DNA of 64,000 nucleotides, from positions 1,302,001-1,366,000 of the forward strand of contig JAJQJQ010000031.1 of the NCBI GenBank assembly GCA_028622995.1, given 5' to 3'. This stretch comes from Panagrolaimus kolymaensis (taxonomy: Eukaryota; Nematoda; Chromadorea; Rhabditida; Panagrolaimidae). The translations under genes and the position numbers were made by a program. Below the pieces are notes generated by a model, which was not told the origin of the DNA, did no database searches, and saw only the letters and a program-made list of their open reading frames with translations. Below, piece after piece: positions 32,811-46,265 of this stretch; within the stretch, counting starts at the first letter, position 1, and the number at the start of each line of letters is the position of its first letter.

Positions 32811-35213
32811 ATGAATCATTCGTTGGATAACCTTGGTCCATGTTTGTTTTTTTAAACAATAATTACTTTTTTCGTCTGTGTTAATTGTAAAAAAAATTTT
32901 AGTGCCCCATTCAGATCCTCCATTTTCACCAACTTTTGATAAAGCTAAAGAAGAGCTTAATAAAGTTCTTGAAAGCGATGATTATGATTTTGAAACAAAA
33001 CGAAAACATTTTGATTCATTTACAGAAAAGTTTACTACTCCACCTCGAACATGGGCACAGTGGATAAAGTAAGTTCTTATTAAAATAATTAATTAAAGTT
33101 TATTTTTTTTTAATTCTTTACATTTTAGAGTAGAAATCAGATATAATAGGTAAGTCGCGTTGGATATATATCATTTGCTTAAATATTAAGGATAAGGTCG
33201 AATTGTAAGAAAAAGAAGAGACAATATTATTGTAAAGTCCCTCGAAAACCCACAGATTTATTAAAAAAAATATTTTTACTCATTTTTTTAAGTAATCTTG
33301 GTAAATGGAATCCAGAATATCGAATGAAAGTTATGTATACAAATCTTAAAAAAGAAGAACAACATTTCCCATCGATGTGGTACAAAGAAGAGTTTAATGA
33401 GGTAAAATAGAATTAATTTTACCTTTCTTTTTGTAAGTTGCTATAATTAGTATGTATTTTTTTTAAAGGAATATATGTGGCCACAATTAAGCGGTTACCC
33501 TTTCTATTTACAAACTTTGGTTGAAAATAGTTTCATTTATGAAACGTGTTTGCAAGAAAATTTTGATAGTTTTTGGAATGGCGAGGCTTTGAGAGATACA
33601 CTTCTTTGGCACGAAATAAATATAAGTAAGTCCAATAACATCAAATTCAAAAAGAAAAAAGTCAAAAAGTTTTAGCAAAATTTTCATCATTCAACCGCAT
33701 TAAAGAAATCCAAGAATCAATCCAAGTTTATTTGGATTTACTAATATTAAATAACACACCTAATAAAAATTATAAAACATGGATAAAGACTTTAGCAAAA
33801 ATGGAAAGTCATGAATATATTGTTAAAAATATTGAAAGAGATTCTTATTTAATTGAACGCAAAGAAAAATACAAAATTAAGACTTGGTGGAAACTCTTAT
33901 TTCATTATTCAAAAATGTATGACTTTGGTGTAAGCAAAATTCTTGGCCTTGCTTTTCGGTAAATTATATTTCTCAAATAATTCTGGTTGTTTTTCAGTAT
34001 CATTTGGATGTTTACCGCCGATATTGTCGATTATACGTTGACGATTTAAAAATGCGAAAAAAATATAGAAAAACGATTAAACAATCTCCAAAGAATTTCA
34101 ACAATGCCGAATGGATTTTGGATTCCATCAAATTAGAATATGATTTTGTTTCTGTTGAATCTGCAAACAAAAAAATTAGAAAATTTGTGAAAAAGAAATT
34201 GAATGATTCCATAGTTTTGACAAATTCATTTGAAGAAGACTTTGCAACTTTAAAAGAAAGAATCCTGCCAAAAGAAAAAGAAATCATTAAACCAAAATTT
34301 AATAAAAATTCTAGAATATTCCAAAATTTTTCGTTTCCATGGTTCTTGGTTAATTATATTGCCAAGGAAGCAAATTATCAAGTAACTCAAAAATTACATT
34401 ATTCCTGCAAACAAATGTATGAACTTTCAAACAAAACTTTATTCATAAAATTATCAATCACAGAATTGCCCAAAACTGAAATCCACGATGAAGCTCAATT
34501 TATTTCGGCAGCAAACCCACAAATAGACCAAATTAATAATATTTTTGTTTTTAATGCCCTCTATGTTTGCTATCCTGAAAGCAATACGCTTTCAAAGTTT
34601 ATTCATAAAATTATTAAATGCGATCTGCGATTTTTAATTCTTTCTTCACAAAATTTAGATCTTGAAGAATATTATTTTTTAACAAAGTCAGGAAATGTTA
34701 AAGGAATTTCTCTGCATAATTCAATTGTAACAAAGAATGAAAATGAGGAAAAAGCTTCACTTGAAGAACTAATGAAGTGTCTTCAAAAAGCTGAAAACTT
34801 AACGTATGTCATTTATTTCTTTAAACATAGGTGTTTTTTATTCGATAAAAACATAATACTTTTTTTAATACTTGGATTTGTAGATTCATTCCATCTCCTC
34901 ATATCACTTTAAAAACCTTTAATATTCTCGCAAATAATGAAAAAAGAACAGCAAAAATTAATAATTTTCTTATTTCACCAATCACAGGAAGATTTGATCC
35001 TGAAGATTTTTGTAGTTTTTTAAAGGTAATTTTGAGAAAAAAGATTTTGATGTTATCTGTATTGTTTAGAAACATGCCGCAGCAAATTCAAAAATTTCCA
35101 TCCATCATGCCATTGAATCCGATTGCTATTATCTTCAACCATTTCTCACTCAAACACTTCAAACATGGAGTCCATCGGCTGAGAAGCCAGAAGTCGAATT
35201 GTATGAAAATTGA
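32811..35213 (+). CDS. F-box-like 'CKYF' family protein with HAT-like N-terminal region
   Basis: Nine exons: 32811-32835, 32903-33068, 33129-33149, 33293-33401, 33469-33625, 33676-33929, 33998-34803, 34884-35025, 35070-35213 (607 residues). Residues 1 to about 340 are helical with spaced aromatic motifs (PRTWAQWIKVEIRYN, LLWHEINI, KTWWKLLFHYSKMYDFG, DVYRRYCRLYVDDLKM). Their order resembles HAT repeats at the N-terminus of SART3-type U6 snRNP recycling factors; this match is by eye and tentative. From about residue 357 the F-box-like unit begins (FPWFLVNYIAKEANYQV, then SCKQMYEL), followed by an LRR-like tail ending with LTQTLQTWSPSAEKPEVELY. That closely parallels the tail of the minus-strand neighbour (LKFLLQTWKPRKEKPS). 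The first exon is uncertain: its donor gtccat is unusual. Confidence 0.72.
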
Positions 35214-35460
35214 GATAAAAGAAAAATCTTTAATAAAATGTTTCATTATTTCTTTGAAACTTTTTGTTAAATAAATTTTATTGAATTTCCTTCATTTTTT
35301 ATATATATTTCAAAAATGAAGTAGAAAATCGTAGCCGTATAATATTTATTTATGTTTTTTTGACTAGTATAAAGCAGTTTAAACTTCACGAAAGATACAA
35401 ACTCAAAGCAATTTAAGCTATTAATAACAGTTAAGTTTTCTGACTGTTCAAATTTGGCAC

Positions 35461-36171
35461 TTAGTGCAATTCTTCTTCGTTTTGTAGTTCAATACCATTT
35501 AATTCTAGTTGCTGTATGTTTGGAGGAGGTGGGAGCGGTTCTTCTTCATTTATCATTGGATGCATACCTCTTGTTCCTGCTTTAATGACTTGTATTACCT
35601 CCCCTGGAAGCTGTAAGGAAAGGGGATAAGAAATACCAGGCGTTTTGGAAAATTTTTTTGTTATATCGTTCGCTATTGATGACTCTGTTTCATTGAATTC
35701 CAGTCTTTGAGCATAGCTTTGATAATCTTTAAACATAATATTCTCAGCCGTAGCTGTTACATATCCTAGGTTACTTGAATAACTAATATCATTAGTTGTC
35801 GAAAATTTTTCATTTTTTTCCAGCTCTTGTCTTTGTTCTGGTACTTCACACAAAGGTTTACAAAGTGTAATACATTTTTTTCGGTAATTAGCATCTTTTT
35901 TTTGAATTTTTGATAAACTCATTCTTTTTTTCATACCTTCATGAGTTTTTGTAGCACTCTTTTGAGAAGTAGAAAGTCCATCAGCCATACATTGGTTATC
36001 TATATATTTTTTAAGAGTATCAATATTATTTATTTCATCACTTTTCTTCCAAGGCTGCTCCAATGGCTTTATAGTCTCATCCTCAACGCTTGCTTGTGGC
36101 ATAGTTTCTTTAACTTTTTTATCTAAAAAAGGTCATAATTTCCTATATTTTATTAAAAGCTTACCTTCCAT
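35461..36171 (-). CDS. hypothetical hydrophilic protein
   Basis: Two exons close in frame: 36171-36165 and 36122-35461 (222 residues). The first exon encodes only MED with a phase-1 donor gtaagc, and the acceptor is ttttttag. The protein is Lys/Glu/Ser-rich, without signal peptide or membrane segment. It has a basic stretch (KKRMSLSKIQKKDANYRKK), two close CxPLCE cysteines, and a C-terminal segment EEEPLPPPPN. I recognise no domain. It is convergent with the HAT/F-box-like gene (247 bases between stops). The long uninterrupted frame and clean splice junction argue that it is a real gene, possibly lineage-specific. Confidence 0.65.
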
Positions 36172-37310
36172 CACATCAATAGTTTTAACAAGTGCAAAAT
36201 AAATTTATTGCTTTTCAATTTTTTTGTATTTAATTATAAAAATCAATTAAAATAATAGCAAACATTTCCACTAAATGCATTTCAATTTCACTTTAAGATA
36301 AAACTAATCAGCTTTATTTTAATGAAGAATAAAATTTTGTTTGTCTTTGAAAACAGCAAATTATTTTCAAAAGCGATGTAGAAAAGTACCGATAAGATAA
36401 TTCAAAATAACATCATTTTTAACTATCAATTTTTCACTTTTAAATTTTTTTTTAATTACAATTTATTACAATTTCATAGTCAATTTGCGTGTATCATGTA
36501 TGTAAACAAGAAGCGTGTATAAATTAATGGGTTTTATTATTTTATAGTATTTTTTGTTTAATACTTTTTTAAAATTATTATTATAAACCTAATCAAAGAA
36601 ATAAAAGACAGACACAGAAAACAAAAAACAACTGTGAAAAACCGTGTTTTAAAATTTAAATTAATTAAAAATAATAAGCTTTTAGTTTTTACGCGTATTA
36701 TGGTATCTTCGAAAAAATAAGTTTGAGCTTAATTAACGACGGGAAAAATATAAGAAAAAATAATGAGCAATAGGAACAAATAAAATTAAAATAAAAGTAG
36801 AAAGGCAACAGAGATAAAATAGATTTTTTGAAAGAAAGTTTTAAAAAAAATAGATGCTTTTTTTCGTAGTATAAATATTTTTTTTATTTAGTTTTTATTT
36901 TTTGGAAGAAAAAAAGTAATAAACTAAAAAAGAAAATGAGACCCTAGAAGAATATTTAAGAATACAATAAAAAGTTTTAAGTTGCTTTTTGTTCTGTAAA
37001 AAAAATAAATGGATTTTTCATGGCCGAAAAATACGATTTCAATGTTGCTGCGTAAAAATTTTTTTTCATAAAAAACTTAAGTGTGATGGAATGAAACTTT
37101 AAATAAAACTTTTCTTTCTTGAAGAATAAAATCTTTAAAAGAAAAAAGTAGACAATTACAATTATTTTTTAAAACAAAAGTTTTTATGAAAATATTAAAA
37201 TTAAAAAAATAGAATCAAAATAAAATAATTTTCTGCCTCAAAACTAAAAAATGTAAGGCCAAAAAATTAGATACCCGAAAATGATGTATGCATTTAAAAT
37301 TATTATTAAA
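36172..37310. other. intergenic, 1.1 kb
   Basis: Very AT-rich, with no frame of coding character. It contains the promoter side of the orphan gene at 36171 and the 3' flank of the phosphate transporter. Confidence 0.55.
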
Positions 37311-39554
37311 TTATAATGCAAAAGCCCGCAAACCAAGCATAACTAAAGCGCTAAGAGCCCCAGTAACTGGGAGAGTAATTATCCATGACATGGCAATGTT
37401 ACGGAAGGTATGCCATTCCACTCCTGATGTTCTCGATTGAACAAGACCAACAGCAACAACGCTGCCAATTTTGCATTGAGTGGAAGAAATGGGTAAACCA
37501 AATTTACTGGCGGCCAAAACAGTCACAGCTGCACCAAATTCGATTGCGAAGCCACTAAAAAAGTAGACGATTATTTTTGATGTTTTTAAACTTTAAAAAT
37601 TAAAATTTACCTGGGTGGAGTAATTTTGGTTAAATTTTCACCAACAGTATAGATTACTCGATGACCTAATATCCATAAACCAACGCACATACCAGCTGCT
37701 CCAAAAATTAGAATATAAATTGGAGTTTGGCCTGTTTGTTGCACGCTTCCTTCCGTGTAAATTGCATATAAGGAGACGAGAGGGGCAATTGCATTACTAA
37801 AAAAATAATTATTCTCAGGTGTTTTTTTAAAAATTAAAATTAAATTTTCTCTTACCTGACATCATTTCCACCATGTGCAAAACCACCAAAGCAAGCAGTC
37901 ATAATTTGAAGAAAATTAAAAAGTTTTGCTGCACGTTGATCTTCAATTCCTTCAAATCGAATTATGGACATCAACCAATTTCCGGCTGCAAAAAAATATT
38001 TTTATTATTTTTCAATCGATTTTATGCTAATTTTTACCTTTAATTTGTTTAGCTTCAATTTTCGTTGCAAGTATCGCAGGGGATGGTGAAGGAGAATGTT
38101 GGTGTTTATTTCCATCATCATTGATTAAAGCCCGCATAGAATCAGATTGACCTTGTTTAATTATTGGTCGAGGAGTGGGTGTATGATGATGATTATGATG
38201 GCCTTTAGATCCGCCTCCAATAACTATTTGAACTTCTTTTTCATTTTCGTTATCATCAAGAGGGGTGGTGGCTAAAAAAAATCAAAGTTTAATTAATCAT
38301 TTTCTGGTTTGAACAAATTTTTTTTATTGCTTTTTACTTACCTATTATCCATCGATGAATTCTATGACTGACAAAAAGTTGAACGATAACAGCGACAACC
38401 AAAGCAAGGCCACAACTTAAGCATAACACTTGCCAACCAGCCCATTTATCAAAACCAAGATCTAAAAAACGAAAACATATGTTCCAAAATTTCTTAAAAC
38501 AAAAAATAAAGTCTCATGCTTTTTCATTTATTTACGAAAGTAAACTCCTTTATTTTCGTTTCTTGAAAGAGGCAAATTTTTTTTAAAATTAAATAAAATA
38601 CTTACAAGAAGTTCCATCATAAACGATTGCAAAAACATTAACGGAAATGCAAATGAAATAAAGAAATGGTAATAACATTAAGCCAGCTTTAAGCGGATTG
38701 GATCGTCGAAGAACGGCATGGGATAAAAAGATGTAAAATGCAATGGATACCATTCCAGAAAGCACGGGAGATAAAATCCATGACATGACTATAAAAATTT
38801 TAATTTTTTTGATAAATCAAAAAATATTTAAAAATTTATTACAAATATTTGTAATTTTTGCCCAATGTATTCCTTGAGTGCCTCGAAGAAGGAGAGAATA
38901 ACCAATGGTTGAACCAACGATGCTGTGAGTTGTAGAAACTGGGAGTTTGAAGGCTGTGGCAATTAAAAGCCAAGCACCGCAACCTGTGAGAACACTGATT
39001 TGTCCAAACATGAGTTCACGTTCGCTGTCTTTGTAAACTTCGAGGTCGATGACACCTTTTCTCATGGTATCCGTTACTTTGTAACCTAAAAAAATTATAT
39101 TAATTTTTTTCAAAAAAGGAAGTGATAAATAAATTATTTAAAGGAATATTGTTATTTTGACTTTTTTTGCAAAAATTTAAGTTTAAATTTTTATGGAATT
39201 TTGCAATTTCAATGACATAAAGCATCGTGTGCTTTTACTTCATATGTTAGCTTTTTTTGCACCTTAATGGGCATCAAAAATGATCCATTGAATTTTTTTA
39301 AATGCCCAAATGAAAGAATTTCTTTTAAAATAGAGTTTAAGAAACTTACCAAGAAGTGCAGCTCCAAGGGATTCAAAAATGGATGCCAAAATATATGCCA
39401 TATGCAAGGTCAAAACTTTACTTCCAACACTCGTTCCAAATGAGTTCGCAGTATCATTGGCGCCAATAGCAAAAGCGAGTATGAAAGCAATGATGAATCC
39501 AAGGACAACCGTCCAGAATACATCATTTTGAAAATCAAGAAGGCTTTCGATCAT
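37311..39554 (-). CDS. sodium-dependent phosphate transporter, SLC20/PiT family
   Basis: Multipass plasma-membrane Na+/phosphate symporter of the PHO4/PiT family. Eight exons close in frame: 39554-39350, 39085-38843, 38788-38606, 38461-38342, 38271-38038, 37985-37856, 37796-37611, 37554-37311 (514 residues). Both duplicated PiT signatures are intact: [16 protein letters not shown] at residues 31-46, and [18 protein letters not shown] at about 362-379. Each half also has its P-S-T-T/S-T-Q partner ([13 protein letters not shown] and [13 protein letters not shown]). The large central cytosolic loop is short and His-rich (GHHNHHHTP). The ATG at 39554 was preferred because it sits just before the first conserved helix; further upstream the frame has no ATG. 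Nematodes encode several PiT paralogues, so no symbol is given. Confidence 0.95.
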
Positions 39555-42500
39555 ATTAGCAAAGTTGAGTTTGGATGAGTGTGAAAAACCCAAAAAATGG
39601 AGTTAATCAAGGTTTTGAAAATTGAATATAACTCTGATTTGCAAATTAAAAACGCAAAGGTTTTTTACCTATAAAATAGGAAACTTATTAAAATCATCAA
39701 AAAAACGGAATTAAAAAGTTCATCAATCATTATTACATAAATTTTTAACGCGACAAAAAATAATAGAGACACAGAAAAATTGAGCGATCAAACTTTGAAC
39801 AAAAAATGAACTAAAAAAGACCAAGTTTTTTTCTTGATTTTTTGATCGACTGGGGTTAATAAAAAATGGGCGAGAATTTTTAAAATAATAACAATGACCG
39901 AGAACATTTTTTCAAAGAAATAGAAACATGGAAATATTTTTGATACAACTGTACAGCCTAAAAAATAGTAAAAAAAAATTTTAGCAAAGAAGGAATAAAC
40001 AGTTTTTATTTTTTCATTTTTTTTCTCGAATTTTTTAATCGAAAATAGAAAATAAAAGCTAAAAGGAAGCTTCGCCGCCGCTTAAAAATATTTTCTCTCT
40101 CCGTTTTAATTTTTGAACGGATGTGTGATATTTTTAAAGAAAAATTTTAAAACACTCCCAGCTTTTTAAACACATTTTTCTGATCAAAACTTCTCTTTTT
40201 TTTTGAAATCCAACGAACAAAAAAAAAGATAAAAATATGGTTTACTTCCGAGTTTTTTTCTTCACTTTATAAAAAAATAGAAACAAGGCGGGTGGATGAA
40301 AAACAAAGAATAGAGTGAAATAATAACCTTCAGCAAAGTTCCTTTTTTTAAACAAAAAATAAAAAATAAGATCAAAGAAAGAAAAGATTTTTAGACAAAC
40401 TAAAAAAGAAAGAAAGAAGATATATTATTGCCAAGTCCAAAGTAATGAAAGGCATTTATTTCTTGAGACAAAACACCTGATATTTTCAACTTTTTCCTCA
40501 AATTTCTAACTCTGAAAATAATGTCTAAGATGAAATAAAATGAGACAGTTGTTGTCTTTGATCTGGGTTGGCAGGTATTAACTAAAAAAGCTTTTATGTA
40601 AGCAAGTTAGCTGCATTCCCCGACGCCACTTGCCGCCAGCCGATAGTCGTCAACCGTAGGTATCACTTCTTCATTATCGTCGTCTCTGATGTCGTCGTTC
40701 GTCAAAAAACCAACAACCTCAACAAAAAGTAAGACGGAAAACAGTTGACGTGAAAAATTTCTTTTTTCTCTCTCGGCTGTTGTCTTCGTAAATCGTTTTC
40801 TTTTCCTTGACAAAGAAATACGTTTGCGTGACAGTTTGCTGGTTTTCATGTGAAACAAAAAAAATAGCAAAGAAAGATAGATATATTAGCAGCCGAGAAA
40901 AAATAAAGTCTTTTAAAAAATAAATAATAACGAAAGGCTTTTTTTTAAAACAAGAAAAATTTAAAAATAGTTTCTTTTTTGTGTTCTTACAAAACCACTA
41001 ATAAAAATGACAAACTTATTGCATAATGACGCTGTCTGGAAAAAAAAAAGACAGAGTAAGTGGCTTATCAAAATTAAAACAAATAAAACGCTACTCAAAA
41101 AAAGAAAAAAAGAAAGTTAAATAAACACCTACTCGAATGACGGCGGAAACGAAGAACATTGGTAGAAAAATCAGAGTACTGAATGTTGAAGCTTCAAAAA
41201 TAACCAAAAACCTAGCTTATCAGTTAAAGAAATTTTTATTTCTTTTGTTTTTCGTTTCCTGTCAGCTGTTTTTCGAGACAAAAAAATAAAGTAAAAATTG
41301 AAAACAAAGAAAGAAAATATAAAAATAAATATAAAGAAACATAATTATATTATTATTATTTTTTGAGGAGTAAATATAAAAATTTTGTGTGATCGGAAAC
41401 AACAAAATTTTTAGTGAGCGAACAAAAAGTGACCTAAACTTGGATGTTCGAAAAATCAAAAAAAAATAGCTTGTGTCATCCCACGCCCTTTAAATTAGGT
41501 AAGGAAAGACAAAAAAAATGATGGATGATGAATACCCAAAAAACGTGCGCTGAATTTTTTTATTTCCACTTTTAAAAAAACATTAATGTCCAAAAAATTG
41601 AGTGTTTTCCGCTTATGAAACAATTTTTTTTTTCTTTGACAAAAATATTTGATCAAAGTAATTTTTTTGTTTTCCCTTTTAAAAATGATTCATGATTGAG
41701 GAAAACAGAATCAAACATGCACGCATTGTTTTCCTTTTCTTGTGCCAAGTGGAGGCGAGGCGACTGTCTACACCGCTAAAAAGAAAAGAAAAAATAGAAT
41801 TCTTTTATTATGAGAAGGCTAGACATAAAATACGAATAACAATAAAAAAAATTACAATGGGAAAAACATGTAGACAGAATCAAAAGAAGAAGAAAAAAAT
41901 GTAAATGAGAGAGTAGCAAAGTGGCGCCAAAACTTTTTACATTTTCTCCAAAAAAATGTAGACCAAACATAGCGGCATTTTTATATAATCAAAAATGCAA
42001 AAACTCAAATTGTGAGTTGGGTTATTTAGAGAAGAAAGTGGGCCGAAAAGAAGAATAAAATTTTAAGGATAAAAAATATTTATCCTAAAAATCTTATATT
42101 TTTCCTCAAAAAAAATTTCACCTTAAAGAAAAAAATGCTAAAATAAATCTCTTTATTTTGTCTCTGTGCGTTCTCTGAACTAAGCAAGCAAGCACAAAAA
42201 ATTGGCGGTTTCATTGACATCTGTGTCAAAGAGAGAGAGAAAAAAACAGAGAAAAAGAAAAAATTTTAAAGACTGGCAGCAGTAACAACTGAGCACAAAA
42301 AATAGCCTTTTTTTCTTCAGCAGCCTATTTTTTATTCTCATAGCCTCTTTTTTTATAGTGTCACCCTTTCTTTATTTTGCGGCTGCTAAAGGAATAATGT
42401 AAAAAAGAGAAGAGAAGCACAATCGAGGCACATTTATTTATAACAAATTTATTTAAAGGCTAGCTTGAGAGAGAGAAGAAAAAGGGGAGGTCGGTTGCTT

Positions 42501-44113
42501 CTCTTACTTGCTGCTTGCTATGTTTTTTTTGTAGGTGCTTATGAACTCTAAGAACATACATACAAAGAAAGTAGAGAAAAGAAGCAGGCGAAGAATTTAA
42601 AAAAAACACGAAGAAAAAAGGCGTTAGCTTTTAAGAAGAAAAAAAGAAGAGAAAACACTAGAAGAAAAGAATAGAGTGAGAGACATAAAACGGTCAAATA
42701 ATAAAAAAACACTACTTTTTGAAAGCAAAAAAAAGAAAGAAAAGCAACTGACTCAATTTTTTTTCTCAAGCAAGCAGGCAGACAGCTAGCTGGTTGTTGG
42801 ATGGATGGTTGGCGACTGGCGGGTGGCATCTTTGTCATCGACATCGTTCAAAGCATTTTGCCAGTTTGTCGTTGAAATCATCGAAGCTAGCAGCGAAGGA
42901 GAAAAAAATAAAGAAGAAATAAGTAAAAAGAAAAGCAAGCATTCGGTGACGAATAACTAAACTACTGCTGCCTGCTTGCTTGAAATCTTAAAATTGCTTT
43001 ATCATAAATAAAAAAAGTTTAAAGTTTCATCGAGAATGAAAAAAGAAAAAAAATTACGAAATGCTTTGAAGAAGGAAAAAACGTAAAACAACGACAAAAA
43101 AGTTTTTTTTTGCTTTTTACTCAAATGTGTGTTTTCTACGTCGAAGAACAGTGTCGTCTTAGATAAAGCCACTGCTGTTGTTGAGGATTTCAAAATTGAG
43201 TCAAACTTTTAAATTTGGAAACAAAATTTAAGCTATTTTATTTATTGTGGGCCTTAGAAGAAAAAAAGAAGCAGTAAATAGTAAAAAAAGCTGCCGATGT
43301 TTTTTTTTTGTTTGTTGATGTTGTTTTGGCTTTAAAGGAAAACAACATCATTGGAACGAATTATTACGAAATCATGGAGGATATAAATAAACACATTTTT
43401 TGCTGATACAAAATAATGCTTTGCTTTTTTAGAAGCTGTCAAGGAAAAATTTTAGATTTTCATGCTTTTTTATTCTAAAAAGTTAAATTGTTTTTTCCGA
43501 CAAAAATTCTTAAAATAGATAATTATTAAAAAAGCAATGGATTTCAAAATATTATTATTTTTTTTCCAAAAATTATTGTGTTTTCAAACAATTTTGTGTT
43601 ATAATTGTTTCCACTAATTTTTTCCAACAAAATAAATTTTTTGTACAAAAAACGGAAGCAAAAAAAAAGTTCTTTTGTTTAAGTGCACTTTTTCTTAAAA
43701 TAAATTAAATTAAAATAACGCTGGATTAAATTTGTAACAAAGTGTGTTCATAAAAAATAAAACCACAGAACTTACAGTTGTTTAAATAAATCAAAAGAAG
43801 CAAAATTCTGCTAAACATGGATTTTTATTTGTTAGTCAGTCGTGTTTCAAGCAAACATGTTTTATCAAATAATATGGGAAATTGGATGGAATGGGATAAT
43901 ACAGGCGGGACGCCGGGTGGATTAAACAAAAAATGCATTTGCATTGTTTCTTTTTTTTTTCAATAGGGTCATGATTTTGCAAATATCTAATCATCAAAAA
44001 AATTTTTTTTGGATTAGTATAAATACGATTGTTGTAAACAACCTAATTCATCATTAATTTATTAATTTATTGTGTTCTCTATCTCCTCACATTGAATAAT
44101 AACAAAAACCAGG
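39555..44113. other. 4.5 kb intergenic region
   Basis: No gene recognised. Mostly A/T runs with GC-richer islands at about 40600-40760 (cgtcgtctctgatgtcgtcg within 40679-40698) and about 42430-42860, which could be promoter elements or an untranslated 5' exon of the phosphate transporter. A TATA-like tataaata at 44019-44026 lies about 90 bases upstream of the TSP1-like gene start. Confidence 0.5.
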
Positions 44114-45387
44114 ATGCTTTCCTCAAAAACATTTATTTTCCTTTCTTTATCCATATTTTTGGTGTTTTTTACCACTCAAATTGAATCTCAATGTGTCCCA
44201 CAATGGTCGAATTGGAATTCAACTTTTCCATGCGCAGATACCTGTGGAGCATGTGCCAATGCAACGTATACTCGAATGTGTTTAACTAATGCCACATGCC
44301 CTTGTGCAGGACCTTCAACTATGACTAAACCATGTAATAAATTACCTTGCGGATTTCCAAGAAATTCATGTTGCTTGCCTTACAAAGCCATGGCTTCCAA
44401 TGGCGAAATTATTTGCACCACAGCTGTAAGCTTTTTTGGATATTAAATATACCAATTATTAAAAAAATATTTAAATTTTAGGCTGATGTAAACTTAACTG
44501 ATCCATATCCAAATAAATATCCATGTTGCCCATTAAATGGAATTTGGGGTCAATGGATTGAAAGCTTAACTTGTAATGATACTTGTGGAGGATATGGCTT
44601 TGCTAATCGTAGAAGAACTTGTCTCACTGAAGCCGCAGGATGTAATTGCACGTAAGCAAAAACCTAAACTTTTTATAACTAATAATATTAATTATTTTTT
44701 AGTGGAGATAAAATCCAAACTGGTGCTCCATGTAAACGTACACCATGCTTGGATGGAACCCGATTACCATGCGCACCTGGACTTGTTTTGGGTTTAGAAG
44801 ATTTACAAATTCTTTGTGTTCCTGCAGCTATTAATGTTACGGCATTAGCTTGTTGCCCTCCTTATGGTGTATGGGAATTATGGGGTTCATGGTCTTCATG
44901 CAATGCCAGTTGTGGAGGTTGTGCTTCAGCAACAAGAACTCGAACGTGTGCCAGTGCAAAATATGGATGTCCATGTGATAATTCAACAACCACTTCTGAA
45001 ACTATGCCTTGTAATCGTCAAGCTTGCGCTAATACAACAATGCAATGTTGCACTGGTTTAAGAGCAACAAATATGATCAGTGGTGAAGTTCTTTGCTATC
45101 CAGTTACTTCGTCAAATGACACTGGAGCCCCAACTTCAAGTGTTGGATGGAGCGAATGGACGTATTCAGGTTGCACAGCAAGTTGTGGCCTTTGTGGTAT
45201 AGTTCAACAAAAACGTACATGCCTTGGTGGAAATTGTGGTGGATCAACAATAATGAATACAACACAAAGTTGCGGCGGAGCTGGCCTTTGTCCTGCAGGT
45301 CTCAACCTTCCTTCATGCTGCCCTCCAGCCACTGCAGCAGTTTATAATAGCACTTTCATATGCGCTGTTCCAACATCAAAAAAATAA
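44114..45387 (+). CDS. secreted protein with four TSP1-like modules
   Basis: Extracellular Cys-rich protein. Three exons close in frame: 44114-44425, 44482-44651, 44703-45387 (388 residues). The signal peptide is within the first about 26 residues (FIFLSLSIFLVFFTTQIESQ). Four modules follow, each starting with a Trp-rich strand and W..C..(S/T)CG-x-C: PQWSNWNSTFPCADTCGAC, GIWGQWIESLTCNDTCGG, GVWELWGSWSSCNASCGGC and GWSEWTYSGCTASCGLCG. Each has an R-x-C, a CxC pair and a following Cys-Cys spacer. This resembles thrombospondin type 1 repeats, but the usual CGxG turn is replaced by CGxC in three modules (CGG in the second), a nematode variety. No transmembrane segment or GPI tail. Several N-glycosylation sequons are present. 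A one-module relative lies at 54896. Role unknown; TSP1 modules commonly bind matrix or proteins. Confidence 0.9.
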
Positions 45388-46265
45388 AGAAAGTAATAAA
45401 ATTATAAATTTTAAATTTGATGTTTAAATAAATAGCAACTTTTGTTTTTTGTTTTTTTGTTTATTATTATTTTCGTTTCAAAAACGAGTACAAACTTTTA
45501 AATAAAAAATTTAGAAAAATAATTTATTTTCTTTAGCATTTACAGAAATTTAAAAAGTAATGGAAAAATATTACATTTAATTGAAGTTATTTAAAATTTT
45601 GTTGCACAGTTTTTACTTTAATAGTCTACTGTTTTAAAACCATAATTTTTTAAGCCTAAAAATTATTTTTATGACTGTAACAAAGATGATTAAAAAATGT
45701 ATGCAATCAATGTGAAAAGAAAAAAATGAAAAAAACTAACATAGAACTTAATTATTTGTCTGTACTTTTATGTTTGCTTTATGTAAGTTTAAAACAATGG
45801 AAAAATAAGTCTGGAATCTAATATATTTGGTTAAACTCCAATGCTTTTCCTTTTTCATTTTCTACTTCCTCTTTTAACACATTTAGTTTCCAGTAGTTTT
45901 AGGCCACCCTGAATACTTTTTCATCAACGGCAAACATAACAATAATGATCTATGATTTTCATATGTCAATAAATAATTAAAAAGCTTGTTATGATTTTAA
46001 TAATGTTCTTTGTTTGCCAAAAATAAAAGAAACGCTGTTTCTGCTTAAAACAAATATTATTTACTTTTATTTTTTATTTATGTTCATTGACTTAATGAAT
46101 TAAAAAAGCTATCATTGTTTTTTTTTGTTTGTGGAAGAAAAAAATTGGCTATAAGCATGATTTTCGTAATTGTGCATACAAAAGTGCACATTTTTTTTTA
46201 TTATGGAAAAACATTCCCTTCAAGACAAGTAGTATTTAAACAATTTATAAAGAGCTAAACTACCA
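45388..46265. other. intergenic, about 880 bases
   Basis: Convergent 3' flanks of the TSP1-like gene and the SNTX-Hsp70 gene. AT-rich, with AATAAA-type words just after the TSP1-like stop. No coding content recognised. Confidence 0.55.

Noticed and set aside
40607..40870. Minus-strand 87-residue frame in a GC-richer island upstream of the phosphate transporter
   Set aside because: No domain and no supporting exon. Could be an untranslated exon but cannot be supported.
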